Positions 1 to 8,597 of a stretch of 30,405 bases of DNA are shown here, piece by piece (the stretch's first letter is position 1; every line of letters begins with the position of its first letter). This stretch comes from Gammaproteobacteria bacterium UBA2168 (GTDB lineage: Bacteria; Pseudomonadota; Gammaproteobacteria; Pseudomonadales; Azotimanducaceae), in the NCBI GenBank assembly GCA_002327525.1, contig DCWG01000035.1, positions 47,839 through 78,243 on the forward strand. The letters run 5' to 3'. A program made the position numbers and the translations under genes. Under the pieces are notes generated by a model. That model had not been told where the DNA came from. It searched no databases and saw only the letters and a program-made list of their open reading frames with translations.

Positions 1-260
1 AAAGCCGAGCGGAGATCGAGCAGCTCGGAGACGACATAAGAACGTACATGGCCAGGATGCAGGCTTCACTCGAATGCCTTACGACAAAGGAAGAGCAGCT
101 CGCCGACCAACTGACAAAGAGTCAACGCGATGGCCTAACCACCATCTACAATAACGGTGTCGATCAGATTCAGTACATTGCCGAGGAGTACAACAAGCAG
201 CTACGTATCTACAGGATGTCCAGGGGGAGCTACAGCGCTCTGAATAGACCTGACGACTAG
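1..260 (+). CDS. Unknown protein, C-terminal part only (starts upstream of the window)
   Basis: The frame is open from base 3, without a stop, to the TAG at 258-260, giving about 85 residues. An ATG at 48 is available but the frame continues upstream of it, so this is probably the tail of a longer gene. The residues are highly charged and polar (many E, Q, K, R) with leucines at heptad-like spacing, suggesting a coiled coil or amphipathic helix. There is no recognisable domain, membrane segment or catalytic motif. A superoxide-dismutase-like gene ends convergently about 35 bases away. I do not recognise the family, and with the N-terminus outside the window no function can be proposed. Confidence 0.45.
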   Translation, partial: SRAEIEQLGDDIRTYMARMQASLECLTTKEEQLADQLTKSQRDGLTTIYNNGVDQIQYIAEEYNKQLRIYRMSRGSYSALNRPDD

Positions 261-295
261 TCGAGGGCTTACTCACCAGGCGCCACGAGGTTCAC

Positions 296-1075
296 TCACC
301 CGTTACCATCGCCGAGGACATGCGCCACCCGTGCGCCCACACTGTCCCAGTTGATGTTCCGGAAAAACGCATCGACGTATCGCCCGGCTGCCGCGCCGTA
401 GTCCATGTGATAGGAATGTTCGTACATATCCAACACGAGAAGCGGCGCGGTACTCACCGGTGAGTGCAGATGGTCCGCCATCCAGTAATTCTCCAAAGCC
501 CGCAATTGGGTGTTGTAGCCAAACACCACCCAGCCGGATCCCCCGCCAAGGCCGGATGCGATGCGCCGGTATTCCGATTCCCACCGGTCGTAGCTACCGA
601 ATGCACGCGCAATCAATGATCGAACATCGGCTGGCGCGACACCGTCTCCTCCTAGATTGTCGAAATACAGCTCATGGAGCACCACCGAACCCGTGCGCAT
701 GAGGTGCTCCCGCTTCAGATCGTTGTAGATGTACGGCTGCATATCCGGATCACCCAGAGCAGCGTTCAACCGCTTGTTGACGATATTCAGCGCCCTCACC
801 GAACCGCCGTAGTTGTTCGACCAGTGCGACTCGATGAGGCGTCGGGACAGACCACGCAGCTTCGAGGTGTCGAACGGCAGCGGTTTCAGTTCGTGCCCAT
901 CCGCGAATGCCTTCATGGTCGCGCCGAGTGCCGAGGGCGCCAATGCGTTGGCTTGTGAGCCGACCGCCGCCAGGCCCGCGGCTACCCCCGCCAGGCCGCC
1001 CTTGATGAGGTCGCGCCTGGAGGCCAATGACACCCTCGAATCTTCCGGCGCGGCCTGGTCGTTATGCATATCCAT
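296..1075 (-). CDS. Tat-exported Fe/Mn superoxide dismutase-like protein
   Basis: About 259 residues. The ATG at 1075 was chosen because a strong GGGAGG Shine-Dalgarno lies five bases upstream; the frame opens earlier only at a TTG. A twin-arginine signal (S-R-R-D-L-I-K, arginines 20-21) precedes an Ala/Gly-rich hydrophobic stretch, so export by Tat is predicted. The body follows the iron/manganese superoxide dismutase fold. All four metal ligands can be placed: His84 (ESHW), His134 (VLHELYF), Asp216 and His220 (LDMYEH). The GGGSGW motif is at 177-182. The usual HH pair after the first ligand (HxxxHH) is replaced by Asn-Tyr, so dismutase activity is likely but unproven. It follows the CoA-transferase gene on the same strand after a ~50-base gap and may be co-transcribed with it. 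A periplasmic role would be in detoxifying superoxide or in a derived redox reaction. Confidence 0.8.
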   Translation of the reverse strand: MDMHNDQAAPEDSRVSLASRRDLIKGGLAGVAAGLAAVGSQANALAPSALGATMKAFADGHELKPLPFDTSKLRGLSRRLIESHWSNNYGGSVRALNIVNKRLNAALGDPDMQPYIYNDLKREHLMRTGSVVLHELYFDNLGGDGVAPADVRSLIARAFGSYDRWESEYRRIASGLGGGSGWVVFGYNTQLRALENYWMADHLHSPVSTAPLLVLDMYEHSYHMDYGAAAGRYVDAFFRNINWDSVGARVAHVLGDGNG

Positions 1076-1126
1076 CTCCGCCTCCCGGTCCAGGATCATC
1101 GATACCAGCCTAACAGAATCCAAGCC

Positions 1127-3475
1127 TCAGGCCTGGTTCGCCACCGTGCTCTTACTCACCTTTCCCGTCCCCGTCATTTCGAGATCGACAAGCTGCTGGT
1201 AGCGTTGCGATCCCATTCCAAGCAACGTGTGGAACACGAGATACGAGTGTTCACCCTGCAGCGGCGCTGGTCGTACAGGCCCCAATGGTGTGTCGAACAG
1301 CGCCGGAAACCCGGACTGCCAGGCTTCGCCTGCTTCGGGATGCGCCACCTTCACCATGTGGCCGCGCTGGCGAAGTGCGGCGTCTTCGGCCACCTCCTGT
1401 GCGTTCAATACCGGCGCGGCCACCACGCCGCGCTCGACCAGTCTCCGCGACAGGGCGCTTCTGGGTTGCCGCCGCGTGGCCGTGGCAACGATCTCGTCAA
1501 TCTCGTTTTCGCGCTCCTTGCGCGCTGCCCGACCGAGCGAGGGATCACCGCAATCGAGCACGTCACATAGTGCCGCCCACTGCTGATCATCCTCCGCGCT
1601 GATGGCGATCCACTGATCCTCACCCGCGCTCGGGTATATGCCATGAGGCGCGTGCAACGGGTGACCATTGCCGCGCGGACCCGGCACCTCTCCCGTGAGT
1701 TCGTATTCGAGCCAGGCATCGCCGATGAAAGTGAAGTTGGCTTCCTGCATCGACAGGTCGATGTACTGCCCCTCGCCCGTCCGGTCGCGATGCAGCAGCG
1801 CAAGTGCAATGGCGGCAAATCCGCAGAGCCCCGCCACCGGATCCGGGTACATCTGTCCTGAGTTGAGCGGATGTTCACCGGCGTAGCCGAGCAACGCCGA
1901 CATTCCCGAAGACGGCTCGATGGTCCCACCGATTCCAGGTACACCGGCCCAGGGACCAGTAGCGCCATATGCCGACAGGCTGGCCATCACCAGATCCGGC
2001 TTGAGGGTGCGCAATGTCTCATAGTCGATGCCGAGATTACCCATGACGCGCGGAGAGAAGTTCTCGGCTACGAAATCGGCATGGGCAATGAGATCCCTGA
2101 ACACGGAAACGCCTTCCTCCACCGACAGATCGAGCGTCACACATTGCTTGCTGAGGTTTACGCAGTTGTACAGCGGGCTGCAGTTCCATGCATGCTGAGC
2201 GGATGGTATGTCCCGCAAACCCTTGGGAATCGGGTTCTGGTACGTGCCACGCCAGCTGTCCAGCCGCCTGCGCGTCTCTACCTGGATCACCTCCGCGCCG
2301 AGCAGCGCAAGCAATTGTGTAGCATAAGTGCCAGCCCAGGCCTGCGTCAGCACGACGCCCCGGAATCCGGCGAGCGGACCCTCCCCGTCCGCGCCGGCGC
2401 GAACCGGCTGGGGGTCGATCTGCGCCGGCAGAGGATCGTCGCCATCGCCGCGCCAGCCGCTCTTGTCCATCCGCGCGAAGGGGCCGGGAACGCGCGTGCC
2501 ATCCGACATTGTGCGGAGAAATCCCCGCGACTCGAACTGGGCATTGTCCCCGAGTTCCGCCATCGTCAGCACAGGACCGGCAATGACTCGCTGCTCGCCC
2601 AATGCTGCGAACAGATCCATCCGGGTCCAAGTCGACAATGCCTGACTCACTCGATGCGCGAAGCGTTCCTTCAGCTTCGGCCGCAATCCCGCCTGCTGCA
2701 GTTCCTCGTCTTCAGCGAGATCCGGAAGCCCCAGGATCCGCATCGCCTTCTTCCAGAAAATCGGGCGTGAGATGGTCAGTGCGAAGTAGCCGTCCGCCAC
2801 CGGTACGGGCCCTTCGTTGACATCCAATAGTTCTTTACGGGGCCAGACGAATCCGGAGTATTGAAACCGCAGCGGCGCGGGTGCAGCAGTCGAGACCAGT
2901 ACATCCCGCTCGGCGATGTCGATGACACCGCCCACCCTTGCGCCGGCGAGCTGTTCCATCAGAGCGCACAGCAGTGCGCCATACGCCAAGGTGCCGCATT
3001 GATAGGAGGCCTGGTAACCACTTGCTTTCAGGGGTTCGCGACCGTTTAGCCCGTTCACGGACGCCCACCCCGACATCGCATTGGCGGTCAGGTCGTTTCC
3101 CGGCCAGTACGCGAATTCACCCATCTGGCCGTAAGCAGTGATCGCACACACCAACGCCCTGTCATTGATGCCGCGTATGCGCGCGCAATCCCAGGAGCCC
3201 CCCGGTAGAGCGTCGGTGATCACAATATGTGCGGCTGACACCACCTCGTGGGCGTTCGCCTCACTCACGCGCGTCTTGCCTGCCAGAAAGTAGCGCGCCG
3301 GTACGCTCTCGCCCCCGGCAAAGGGACCGACCCTGCGCAGCGGATGACCGTCGCCCGGCTCCACGCACATAACTTCCGCGCCATAATCCGCCAGCAGCCG
3401 CGAACACCAGGCGGTCGAGGGGCGGGTACCGAGATCCGCTACCCGAATGCCTGTCAGAGTGAGGCGTTTGTTCAT
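1127..3475 (-). CDS. Double-domain CaiB/BaiF family III CoA-transferase
   Basis: The ATG at 3475 (MNKRLTLTG) is preferred because the family fold starts there; the upstream in-frame stretch to 3568 has no family character. This gives 782 residues, about twice the usual ~400. Two consecutive class III CoA-transferase domains are visible. The first is about 1-355, with a nucleotide-binding-like opening (LLADYGAEVMCVEPGDG). The second is about 370-782, opening LLALLGAEVIQVE and containing RTGEGQYIDLSM. Each half has an Asp at the position used as the catalytic carboxylate in this family (about Asp186 in a degenerate context and Asp573 in a canonical one). Such enzymes move CoA between carboxylic acids in carnitine, formate/oxalate, bile-acid or aromatic acid catabolism. 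The substrate cannot be read from the sequence. The second half is better conserved, so the first may be mainly structural. It is cytoplasmic and lies upstream of the dismutase-like gene. Confidence 0.85.
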   Translation of the reverse strand: MNKRLTLTGIRVADLGTRPSTAWCSRLLADYGAEVMCVEPGDGHPLRRVGPFAGGESVPARYFLAGKTRVSEANAHEVVSAAHIVITDALPGGSWDCARIRGINDRALVCAITAYGQMGEFAYWPGNDLTANAMSGWASVNGLNGREPLKASGYQASYQCGTLAYGALLCALMEQLAGARVGGVIDIAERDVLVSTAAPAPLRFQYSGFVWPRKELLDVNEGPVPVADGYFALTISRPIFWKKAMRILGLPDLAEDEELQQAGLRPKLKERFAHRVSQALSTWTRMDLFAALGEQRVIAGPVLTMAELGDNAQFESRGFLRTMSDGTRVPGPFARMDKSGWRGDGDDPLPAQIDPQPVRAGADGEGPLAGFRGVVLTQAWAGTYATQLLALLGAEVIQVETRRRLDSWRGTYQNPIPKGLRDIPSAQHAWNCSPLYNCVNLSKQCVTLDLSVEEGVSVFRDLIAHADFVAENFSPRVMGNLGIDYETLRTLKPDLVMASLSAYGATGPWAGVPGIGGTIEPSSGMSALLGYAGEHPLNSGQMYPDPVAGLCGFAAIALALLHRDRTGEGQYIDLSMQEANFTFIGDAWLEYELTGEVPGPRGNGHPLHAPHGIYPSAGEDQWIAISAEDDQQWAALCDVLDCGDPSLGRAARKERENEIDEIVATATRRQPRSALSRRLVERGVVAAPVLNAQEVAEDAALRQRGHMVKVAHPEAGEAWQSGFPALFDTPLGPVRPAPLQGEHSYLVFHTLLGMGSQRYQQLVDLEMTGTGKVSKSTVANQA

Positions 3476-3623
3476 CTGGTAGTTGTCTGCTCCAAACCTG
3501 CCTACTCCTGCTCCCTGCGAAAGTCTACGACACTGCAGTTGTGCTGTCGTAAAAAAAACCATTCGCATTGACTATTCTTTCGGCATGACACTTTCACAAT
3601 CGAGAACAGGAAGAACCCCAATA

Positions 3624-4022
3624 ATGAACCTGATCCGACTTGCAGGGCCGGCGCTGTGTTTCACCGCCGGTGGAGCGATAGCAGCGTCGCCAACGGTCTT
3701 CGAGTCGTTCGATTGCAACTATGTCGGTGACAATGATCGGGCCGATCTCGACCGCACGCTGGATCTCTGGTCGAAAAAGATCAGGACCATCCACAATGCG
3801 GATCTGAATCAGTAACGGGTGTTCGTCCTCACACCCGTACGTTCAAGTACCGAGTTCGATCTCATGTGGCTGGGCGTATCGCCCAATCTCGCCATCTGGG
3901 GCAATGGTCTCGAGGTATACACGAGTTCCACCGAAGGCAAGCAAGCCGATGCCATTTTCGCCCAGGTCATCGGCTGCGAGTCAGATGGGCTGTGGTTCTC
4001 CGAGCAGGTACTCGGTCAATAA
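3624..4022 (+). pseudogene. Small secreted protein interrupted by an in-frame TAA
   Basis: An ATG at 3624, with AGGAAG about 10 bases upstream, opens a frame beginning with a Sec signal peptide (hydrophobic residues ~4-16, likely cleavage after AIAA). It reads 63 codons to a TAA at 3813-3815. The same frame then continues without interruption for 68 codons to a TAA at 4020-4022. The downstream part (FVLTP, FDLMWLGVSP, a C-terminal Cys-containing segment) looks like the second half of the same secreted protein rather than a new gene, and it has no start codon with a ribosome site at its beginning. A single base change from TAC or TAT (Tyr), or from CAA, would account for the stop. The family resembles small secreted proteins of marine gammaproteobacteria with a WLG motif, but I know no function. 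It could be a true nonsense mutation, a sequence error, or a readthrough site; the first two are more likely. Confidence 0.6.
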
Positions 4023-4039
4023 CACGCGAGCGGGACGCT

Positions 4040-4063
4040 GGCGAAGCCCTGACTGATTTCGCC
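4040..4063. terminator. Possible stem-loop between two convergent genes
   Basis: GGCGAA at 4040-4045 pairs with TTCGCC at 4058-4063 across a 12-base loop, in the ~50-base gap between the converging secreted-protein gene and the DUF5916 gene. There is no clear T run, so a terminator role rests mainly on position. Confidence 0.3.
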
Positions 4064-4072
4064 TGCTATAGA

Positions 4073-6982
4073 TCAGCTACCGAATCGATAGCGCAGCTTG
4101 ACCACGAACACATCGATCACCGGCGTGATCAACGCGTCATGGAGCAAGTCGCTGAATTCATCGCGCACGCGATTGTCCAGGTTGCTGCCGCGGGTGTAGA
4201 CGACGAACAGATCCGACAGCGGGCCGATCTCCCAGCGGTAGCGCAGCTGTGTGGTGAGTCTCGAGATAGTGAAATCGTCCGTCGCCGCACCCGGGGGTTT
4301 GAATACCTCGATCAGATCACCGTCATTTAGGGGTACCTGCCAGAATTCCTGCTCTTCGGCCCTTATACTCGCCCATTGCATGGTCAGCCGTAGCTGTTGC
4401 CGTGCTGAGAGAAACAGATCCACCGCCATGCGTGGTTGCCAGTCGGTCGCGGAGAACGTCGTGAAGTCGCGACTGCTCTGGTACACCAGCCACCCGTCGC
4501 GCCGCATGTAGTTCACATCCAAATCCAGCGAGAAGCGATCGTTGGGCTTGTACGTCACGCCCGCCGAGCCGCGATAGGTCCACCCTCCCAGTTCTTCCTG
4601 CCGCATTCCCGCCAGCGCGCTGAAACTCAACTTTCGGCCGGTGTCCGTACCCACCGACACCTCACCCACCCAGCGTTCTTCCGTCTTGTACGCGCCGTTG
4701 CCGAAGCTGTTACGGTCATCCCAACCGGCCGGGAAATAGTCCAGTTCTGTGCGAAGTTCCGTGTTGTCGAGAAACATCCATTGGTTGCGCAGGAACAACC
4801 CGCCGCGCACCATGCGTCCGTCACCATTGAATTCGAAGCTCGCAATCGACGAAGCGCGTTTGTTGCGCAAACCCTCCAGGCCCTGCGATACGCTGCGGTT
4901 GAATCCATACAGCAATCCGACCTTGTCATTGCGACGAATGAAGCCGAGATCCGAGATGTCCAGTTTCTCATCGAAATAGTCCACCCGCAGCATGTGGCGG
5001 TTTTCGCGATTGGGTACATAGCTGAAGTCGGCAAACGCACCGTAACCCTGCTCGCCGTCGATATCACTATTGATCAGCTGTGCATCCCAGCTCAGCTTAC
5101 CCCCGGCGCTCAGAAAGTGCGCATCGACGCCGTGCACCACCGCATCGTAGTCGGGTCGCCGTGCCATCGTACCTAGATAGCCGACAGACATACGGCCCTC
5201 ACCGCTGGTCTCATACAGCAACCGCGCCACGCCAAAGTCCCGTCCATCCTGCTCTACCCGCACCGGTCCGGTGTCGCTGCTGCCAACCCTGCTCACATCA
5301 TCCTCGAAAGCGGCGAGCACACCGTAGCGCAGGCTGCCCGCCTGACCGGTGATCTTGGCTGCGCCCAGCAACTCGGTAGGCCGGCTGAGCTCGGTCCCAG
5401 CGAAGCTCACTCCCTCCGGAACGTCCACCAGATTCGGCGCTCCGCCAATACGCCGCGTATTCAACAGTGTCGTCGGCGTAGGCATGAAAGTCGTCGTCTG
5501 GCGCGCCCCTCCCGTTAATGAACTGGAACCTCTATTCCGCGAACGCTGCGTGGTGTGAAACACCTCGCTGCCTTCCGTGAAGAACAGGCGTTTCTCCGGA
5601 AAGAAGGTCTCGAATGCCGTCAGGTTCACCACCACGTCGTCCGATTCTACGGCGCCGAAGTCGGGATTCATCGTCGCCGTCACCTGAAAGTTGGATGACG
5701 GGCGCCAGAAGACATCGAGACCCGCCCGGTACTCGTCTTCCTCGGCAATGTCATCGTAGGTGTAGCTGCCGTATGGATACAGCGCAAACTGCTGACCCGG
5801 ATCAACTTTCTCCAACTGCAGCGTACCGAGTGCCGACATGAACCGGGGCAAGGTAAAGGGTAACGGCGGCGAACTCCACCGCTCATCCACGTGCGCCACT
5901 TTGCGGCTGGTCCAGAAGCCGATCTTGCGTTTTCCGTCCACCTGCGGCATGGACATCATCGACCACGGCAGGAACATCTCCGTGCTCCAGCCATCGGTGA
6001 GTTCTGCGGTGGCGCGGCTCCAGGGTCCATCCCACTCGCTTTGAAGCTGTCGTTCCGCCAACACGGTGCCGTCGAGCACCGACCCACCCAGGTTCACCAC
6101 GAACCAGTATCCATACAGGCCCTCACCCGAAGTATCCAGCGTGATCCCGATACTGTCTCTATTGATGAACGAGTCGCGGCTGGACAGCCTCGCAATGAGC
6201 GTTTCGGGAGGCTGCTCCATCATAGCGCCGATATAGAGACCCCGGGACGTAGACAGGTATTTGACATCGGTTCGGTAGCGCGGCAAGCGCATGGTATCCG
6301 GATCCATTACCCGCATGTCATCGAAGCCGGCAACCTGTTGCCAGATGGGCTCATCGAGGCGCCCGTCCAGCGTAATCTGAACACCATCTTCGGGGTATAG
6401 CGGAACCTCGATGATGGGGCCTTCGCCAGTGCCCACGAGGCTTGCCGCGGTCGTGTTCAGCACATCGGCGATCACGGGTGCCTGCGCATCTCCTTCAGTC
6501 GGCTTGCGATCCGGCACCGGCGACGGAGGCTGCCCGAGCGCGCTCACGATGGGAGCGGACGTCTCCTGCTCCCCCGTTTGTGGTGACCTCATGTCAGTCA
6601 CCACCTCATCACGCTCAGTGCCGCGATCAGTTGCATCAGAGCGCCCCGAGTGTCGGGACTCAGGGTGCTCGATCACAGATGGCACGCGCCAGGCTTGCAA
6701 ATACCCGAGCTTCACCAACCGCTGTTTCTCCACTTCAGTCGCGGCCCGGTCGCCTCCCACCTCGACGATCAATCGGTACCAGGTCACACCATCGACCACG
6801 GCGGTTGCCAGATGAACACGCTTGTCCAGATGCGCACGCACTTTGCCGAGCTGTTCCTCGGCGTAGAGGCGACTGCGGTAACTGCCGAGCACCAGATCGT
6901 AGGTGGACGCCGTATCCGCACGCACAGATTCACCTGTCAGACAAATGATGACGATCAGAAATGTCGAGAAGATGAGCCGCAC
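4073..6982 (-). CDS. SPOR-domain plus DUF5916 outer-membrane protein
   Basis: The GTG at 6982 is chosen because it opens directly into a Sec signal peptide (RLIFSTFLIVIICLTG, cleavage near residue 22); the frame opens at 7054 but adds only non-signal sequence. The protein is 969 residues. Residues ~28-101 form a SPOR-type repeat (YDLVLGSYRSRLYAEEQL ... WYRLIVEVG), which in other proteins binds denuded peptidoglycan. A Pro/Thr/Glu-rich linker follows to ~186. Then comes a carbohydrate-binding-module-9-like sandwich (~190-405, LDGRLDEPIW, DSIGITLDTSGEG). The rest is a DUF5916 membrane beta-barrel (~405-969, MNPDFGAVESDD, FFPEKRLFFTEG) ending in an aromatic-rich strand (RYRF near the C-terminus), as in outer-membrane proteins. 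DUF5916 proteins usually start at the CBM9-like domain, so the SPOR fusion is unusual. Function is unknown; surface binding or uptake of a polymer is a reasonable inference. It is divergent from a GPH symporter. Confidence 0.85.
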   Translation of the reverse strand: MRLIFSTFLIVIICLTGESVRADTASTYDLVLGSYRSRLYAEEQLGKVRAHLDKRVHLATAVVDGVTWYRLIVEVGGDRAATEVEKQRLVKLGYLQAWRVPSVIEHPESRHSGRSDATDRGTERDEVVTDMRSPQTGEQETSAPIVSALGQPPSPVPDRKPTEGDAQAPVIADVLNTTAASLVGTGEGPIIEVPLYPEDGVQITLDGRLDEPIWQQVAGFDDMRVMDPDTMRLPRYRTDVKYLSTSRGLYIGAMMEQPPETLIARLSSRDSFINRDSIGITLDTSGEGLYGYWFVVNLGGSVLDGTVLAERQLQSEWDGPWSRATAELTDGWSTEMFLPWSMMSMPQVDGKRKIGFWTSRKVAHVDERWSSPPLPFTLPRFMSALGTLQLEKVDPGQQFALYPYGSYTYDDIAEEDEYRAGLDVFWRPSSNFQVTATMNPDFGAVESDDVVVNLTAFETFFPEKRLFFTEGSEVFHTTQRSRNRGSSSLTGGARQTTTFMPTPTTLLNTRRIGGAPNLVDVPEGVSFAGTELSRPTELLGAAKITGQAGSLRYGVLAAFEDDVSRVGSSDTGPVRVEQDGRDFGVARLLYETSGEGRMSVGYLGTMARRPDYDAVVHGVDAHFLSAGGKLSWDAQLINSDIDGEQGYGAFADFSYVPNRENRHMLRVDYFDEKLDISDLGFIRRNDKVGLLYGFNRSVSQGLEGLRNKRASSIASFEFNGDGRMVRGGLFLRNQWMFLDNTELRTELDYFPAGWDDRNSFGNGAYKTEERWVGEVSVGTDTGRKLSFSALAGMRQEELGGWTYRGSAGVTYKPNDRFSLDLDVNYMRRDGWLVYQSSRDFTTFSATDWQPRMAVDLFLSARQQLRLTMQWASIRAEEQEFWQVPLNDGDLIEVFKPPGAATDDFTISRLTTQLRYRWEIGPLSDLFVVYTRGSNLDNRVRDEFSDLLHDALITPVIDVFVVKLRYRFGS

Positions 6983-7010
6983 TGAGACTTCTGGGCAATT
7001 AGGCGGCCAT

Positions 7011-7031
7011 ATTGTAACCCCTGTTACTAAT
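7011..7031. promoter_or_regulatory. Interrupted palindrome, possible operator
   Basis: ATTGTAAC (7011-7018), four bases, then GTTACTAAT (7023-7031) form a GTAAC-N4-GTTAC palindrome. It sits in the ~180-base region between the divergent DUF5916 and GPH symporter genes. A dimeric regulator could bind there, but no regulator gene is adjacent and no clear -10/-35 boxes were identified. Confidence 0.3.
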
Positions 7032-7163
7032 TTTCGGGGAACGCCCCCCGCCAATCCTGATATGGAATTGCTTCAAATCAAGGCGTCACTATCCGTGCCT
7101 AACCAGACTCGGCGGGAAAGTGTTCCAGCCTGACACTGCGTCAGGGCGACGGAGGATCTTTCC

Positions 7164-8597
7164 ATGAGTCAGATTGGTATTGGGCCCAAGCTGGCATACG
7201 GCCTTGGCAGCGTACCTTACGCAGTGAAAGATGCCGCTTTCGGTACCTTCGTTCTGCTGTACTACACCCAGGTACTCGGACTGTCGGGATCCCTCACAGG
7301 CATGGCGATATTCATCTCCGTGCTTTGGGATGCCGTGTCGGATCCCATGATCGGCGCCTGGTCCGACCGTCTCAATACCCGCTGGGGGCGACGCCATCCG
7401 ATGCTGGTCACGGGCGCCATCCCACTCGGACTTTCGTTCGTCATGCTATTTCACCCCATCGAGGCGGTCGCCGGTACCCAGTGGCCCCTGTTCACCTGGC
7501 TACTGGTCTCGGTGCTGCTGGTGCGCACCTTCCTCACCGTATTCATCATTCCGCACACTGCCATGGGTGCTGAATTGACTGACGATTACGAAGAGCGCAC
7601 TTCCATTGTCAACTTCAGAACCAACCTCGGTTGGATTGCCGGTACGGCGGTACCAGCCCTGTCCTTGGCGGTTCTTTTCGGGTCGGTGGACGGTGAGGAT
7701 GGACGCTTCATCGCGCAGAACTACCACCAGTATGGGTGGGCATCCTGTTTCGTCATCGTTCTGGCCGGGACCATCTGTGTGCTGGGTTCGCGCCGCTTCA
7801 TACCGCGCCTGATCGAGGTGGCCAACCGGGGGGTTCCGACGCCCGGCTTCATCGGCATGGTCAGAGACACCCTCGATACGCTCAACAACCTCAACTTCCG
7901 TCGCATCATCGTGCTGGAAATCGCTGTCGGCGGTACGATGGGTATTCTCGGTGCACTCAACATGATCGCCTGGACGTACTTCTGGGAGTTGACGGTCTCC
8001 CAGATCGCCATACTCTCCATCTCCTCGCTGACCGCCGTCACCCTGCTGTTTCCCGGTATGCGGTGGCTGGCGATGCGTTGGGAGAAACAGACACTGCTCA
8101 AGTTCGCAGTGGCGGGCCTTGTCTTCAATACACTGTGGTTCGTACCAGGTCGACTGCTTGGCTGGTTGCCCGAAAATGGCACCTCTGTGCTGTTTGCCCT
8201 GGTGTTTGTGCAATCCATGATCGGCACCGCTCTGAGTATTCTGCGCACCGTCAATCTGCATTCGATCATGGCGGATATCGCCGACGAATATGAACTCGCC
8301 ACCGGGCGTCGACAGGAAGGCGTGTTCTTCGCAGCCGCCGCGTTCGCGCTCAAGTTCGTAATGGGTTTCGGCTATATGATCGGCGGTCCGCTGCTCGACT
8401 TCGTTGGGTTGAAGGCGGGTGTGGCGCCCGGGGAGGCGTCGCAAAAAGCCCTACTCGGCATCGGCATCGCCATCGGCCCGGTGATGGTGCTGCTGCTGTT
8501 GATCCCCTGGTGGATGGCCGTGAGAATCGACGTCAGCCGTGGCAAACTCGCCAGAGTACACTCCGAACTCGGCGTTGGCCCCGCCGCCGGTAGCTAG
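7164..8597 (+). CDS. GPH-family (MFS_2) cation symporter
   Basis: The ATG at 7164 has GGAGG eight bases upstream. The 477-residue protein has about 12 hydrophobic segments. It begins with the pattern of the glycoside-pentoside-hexuronide:cation symporters (MelB-like): a KLAYGLG opening, WDAVSDPMIGAWSDR in helix 2 and the loop TRWGRRHP. This fits a sodium- or proton-coupled inner-membrane importer of a glycoside, sugar acid or related small molecule. Homologues in terpenoid and steroid degraders carry non-sugar substrates, so specificity is open. It is divergent from the SPOR/DUF5916 outer-membrane gene. If both serve one substrate they would provide outer- and inner-membrane steps, but that is inference from position only. 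The last ~147 bases overlap the 3' end of a small gene on the opposite strand. Confidence 0.88.
   Translation: MSQIGIGPKLAYGLGSVPYAVKDAAFGTFVLLYYTQVLGLSGSLTGMAIFISVLWDAVSDPMIGAWSDRLNTRWGRRHPMLVTGAIPLGLSFVMLFHPIEAVAGTQWPLFTWLLVSVLLVRTFLTVFIIPHTAMGAELTDDYEERTSIVNFRTNLGWIAGTAVPALSLAVLFGSVDGEDGRFIAQNYHQYGWASCFVIVLAGTICVLGSRRFIPRLIEVANRGVPTPGFIGMVRDTLDTLNNLNFRRIIVLEIAVGGTMGILGALNMIAWTYFWELTVSQIAILSISSLTAVTLLFPGMRWLAMRWEKQTLLKFAVAGLVFNTLWFVPGRLLGWLPENGTSVLFALVFVQSMIGTALSILRTVNLHSIMADIADEYELATGRRQEGVFFAAAAFALKFVMGFGYMIGGPLLDFVGLKAGVAPGEASQKALLGIGIAIGPVMVLLLLIPWWMAVRIDVSRGKLARVHSELGVGPAAGS

Noticed and set aside
1871..2770. A 299-codon plus-strand open frame
   Set aside because: It is antisense to the CoA-transferase; no motif, and the minus-strand reading is clearly a known family.
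7500..8444. A 314-codon minus-strand open frame
   Set aside because: It is antisense to the GPH symporter, with His/Gln/Glu-rich composition and no domain.
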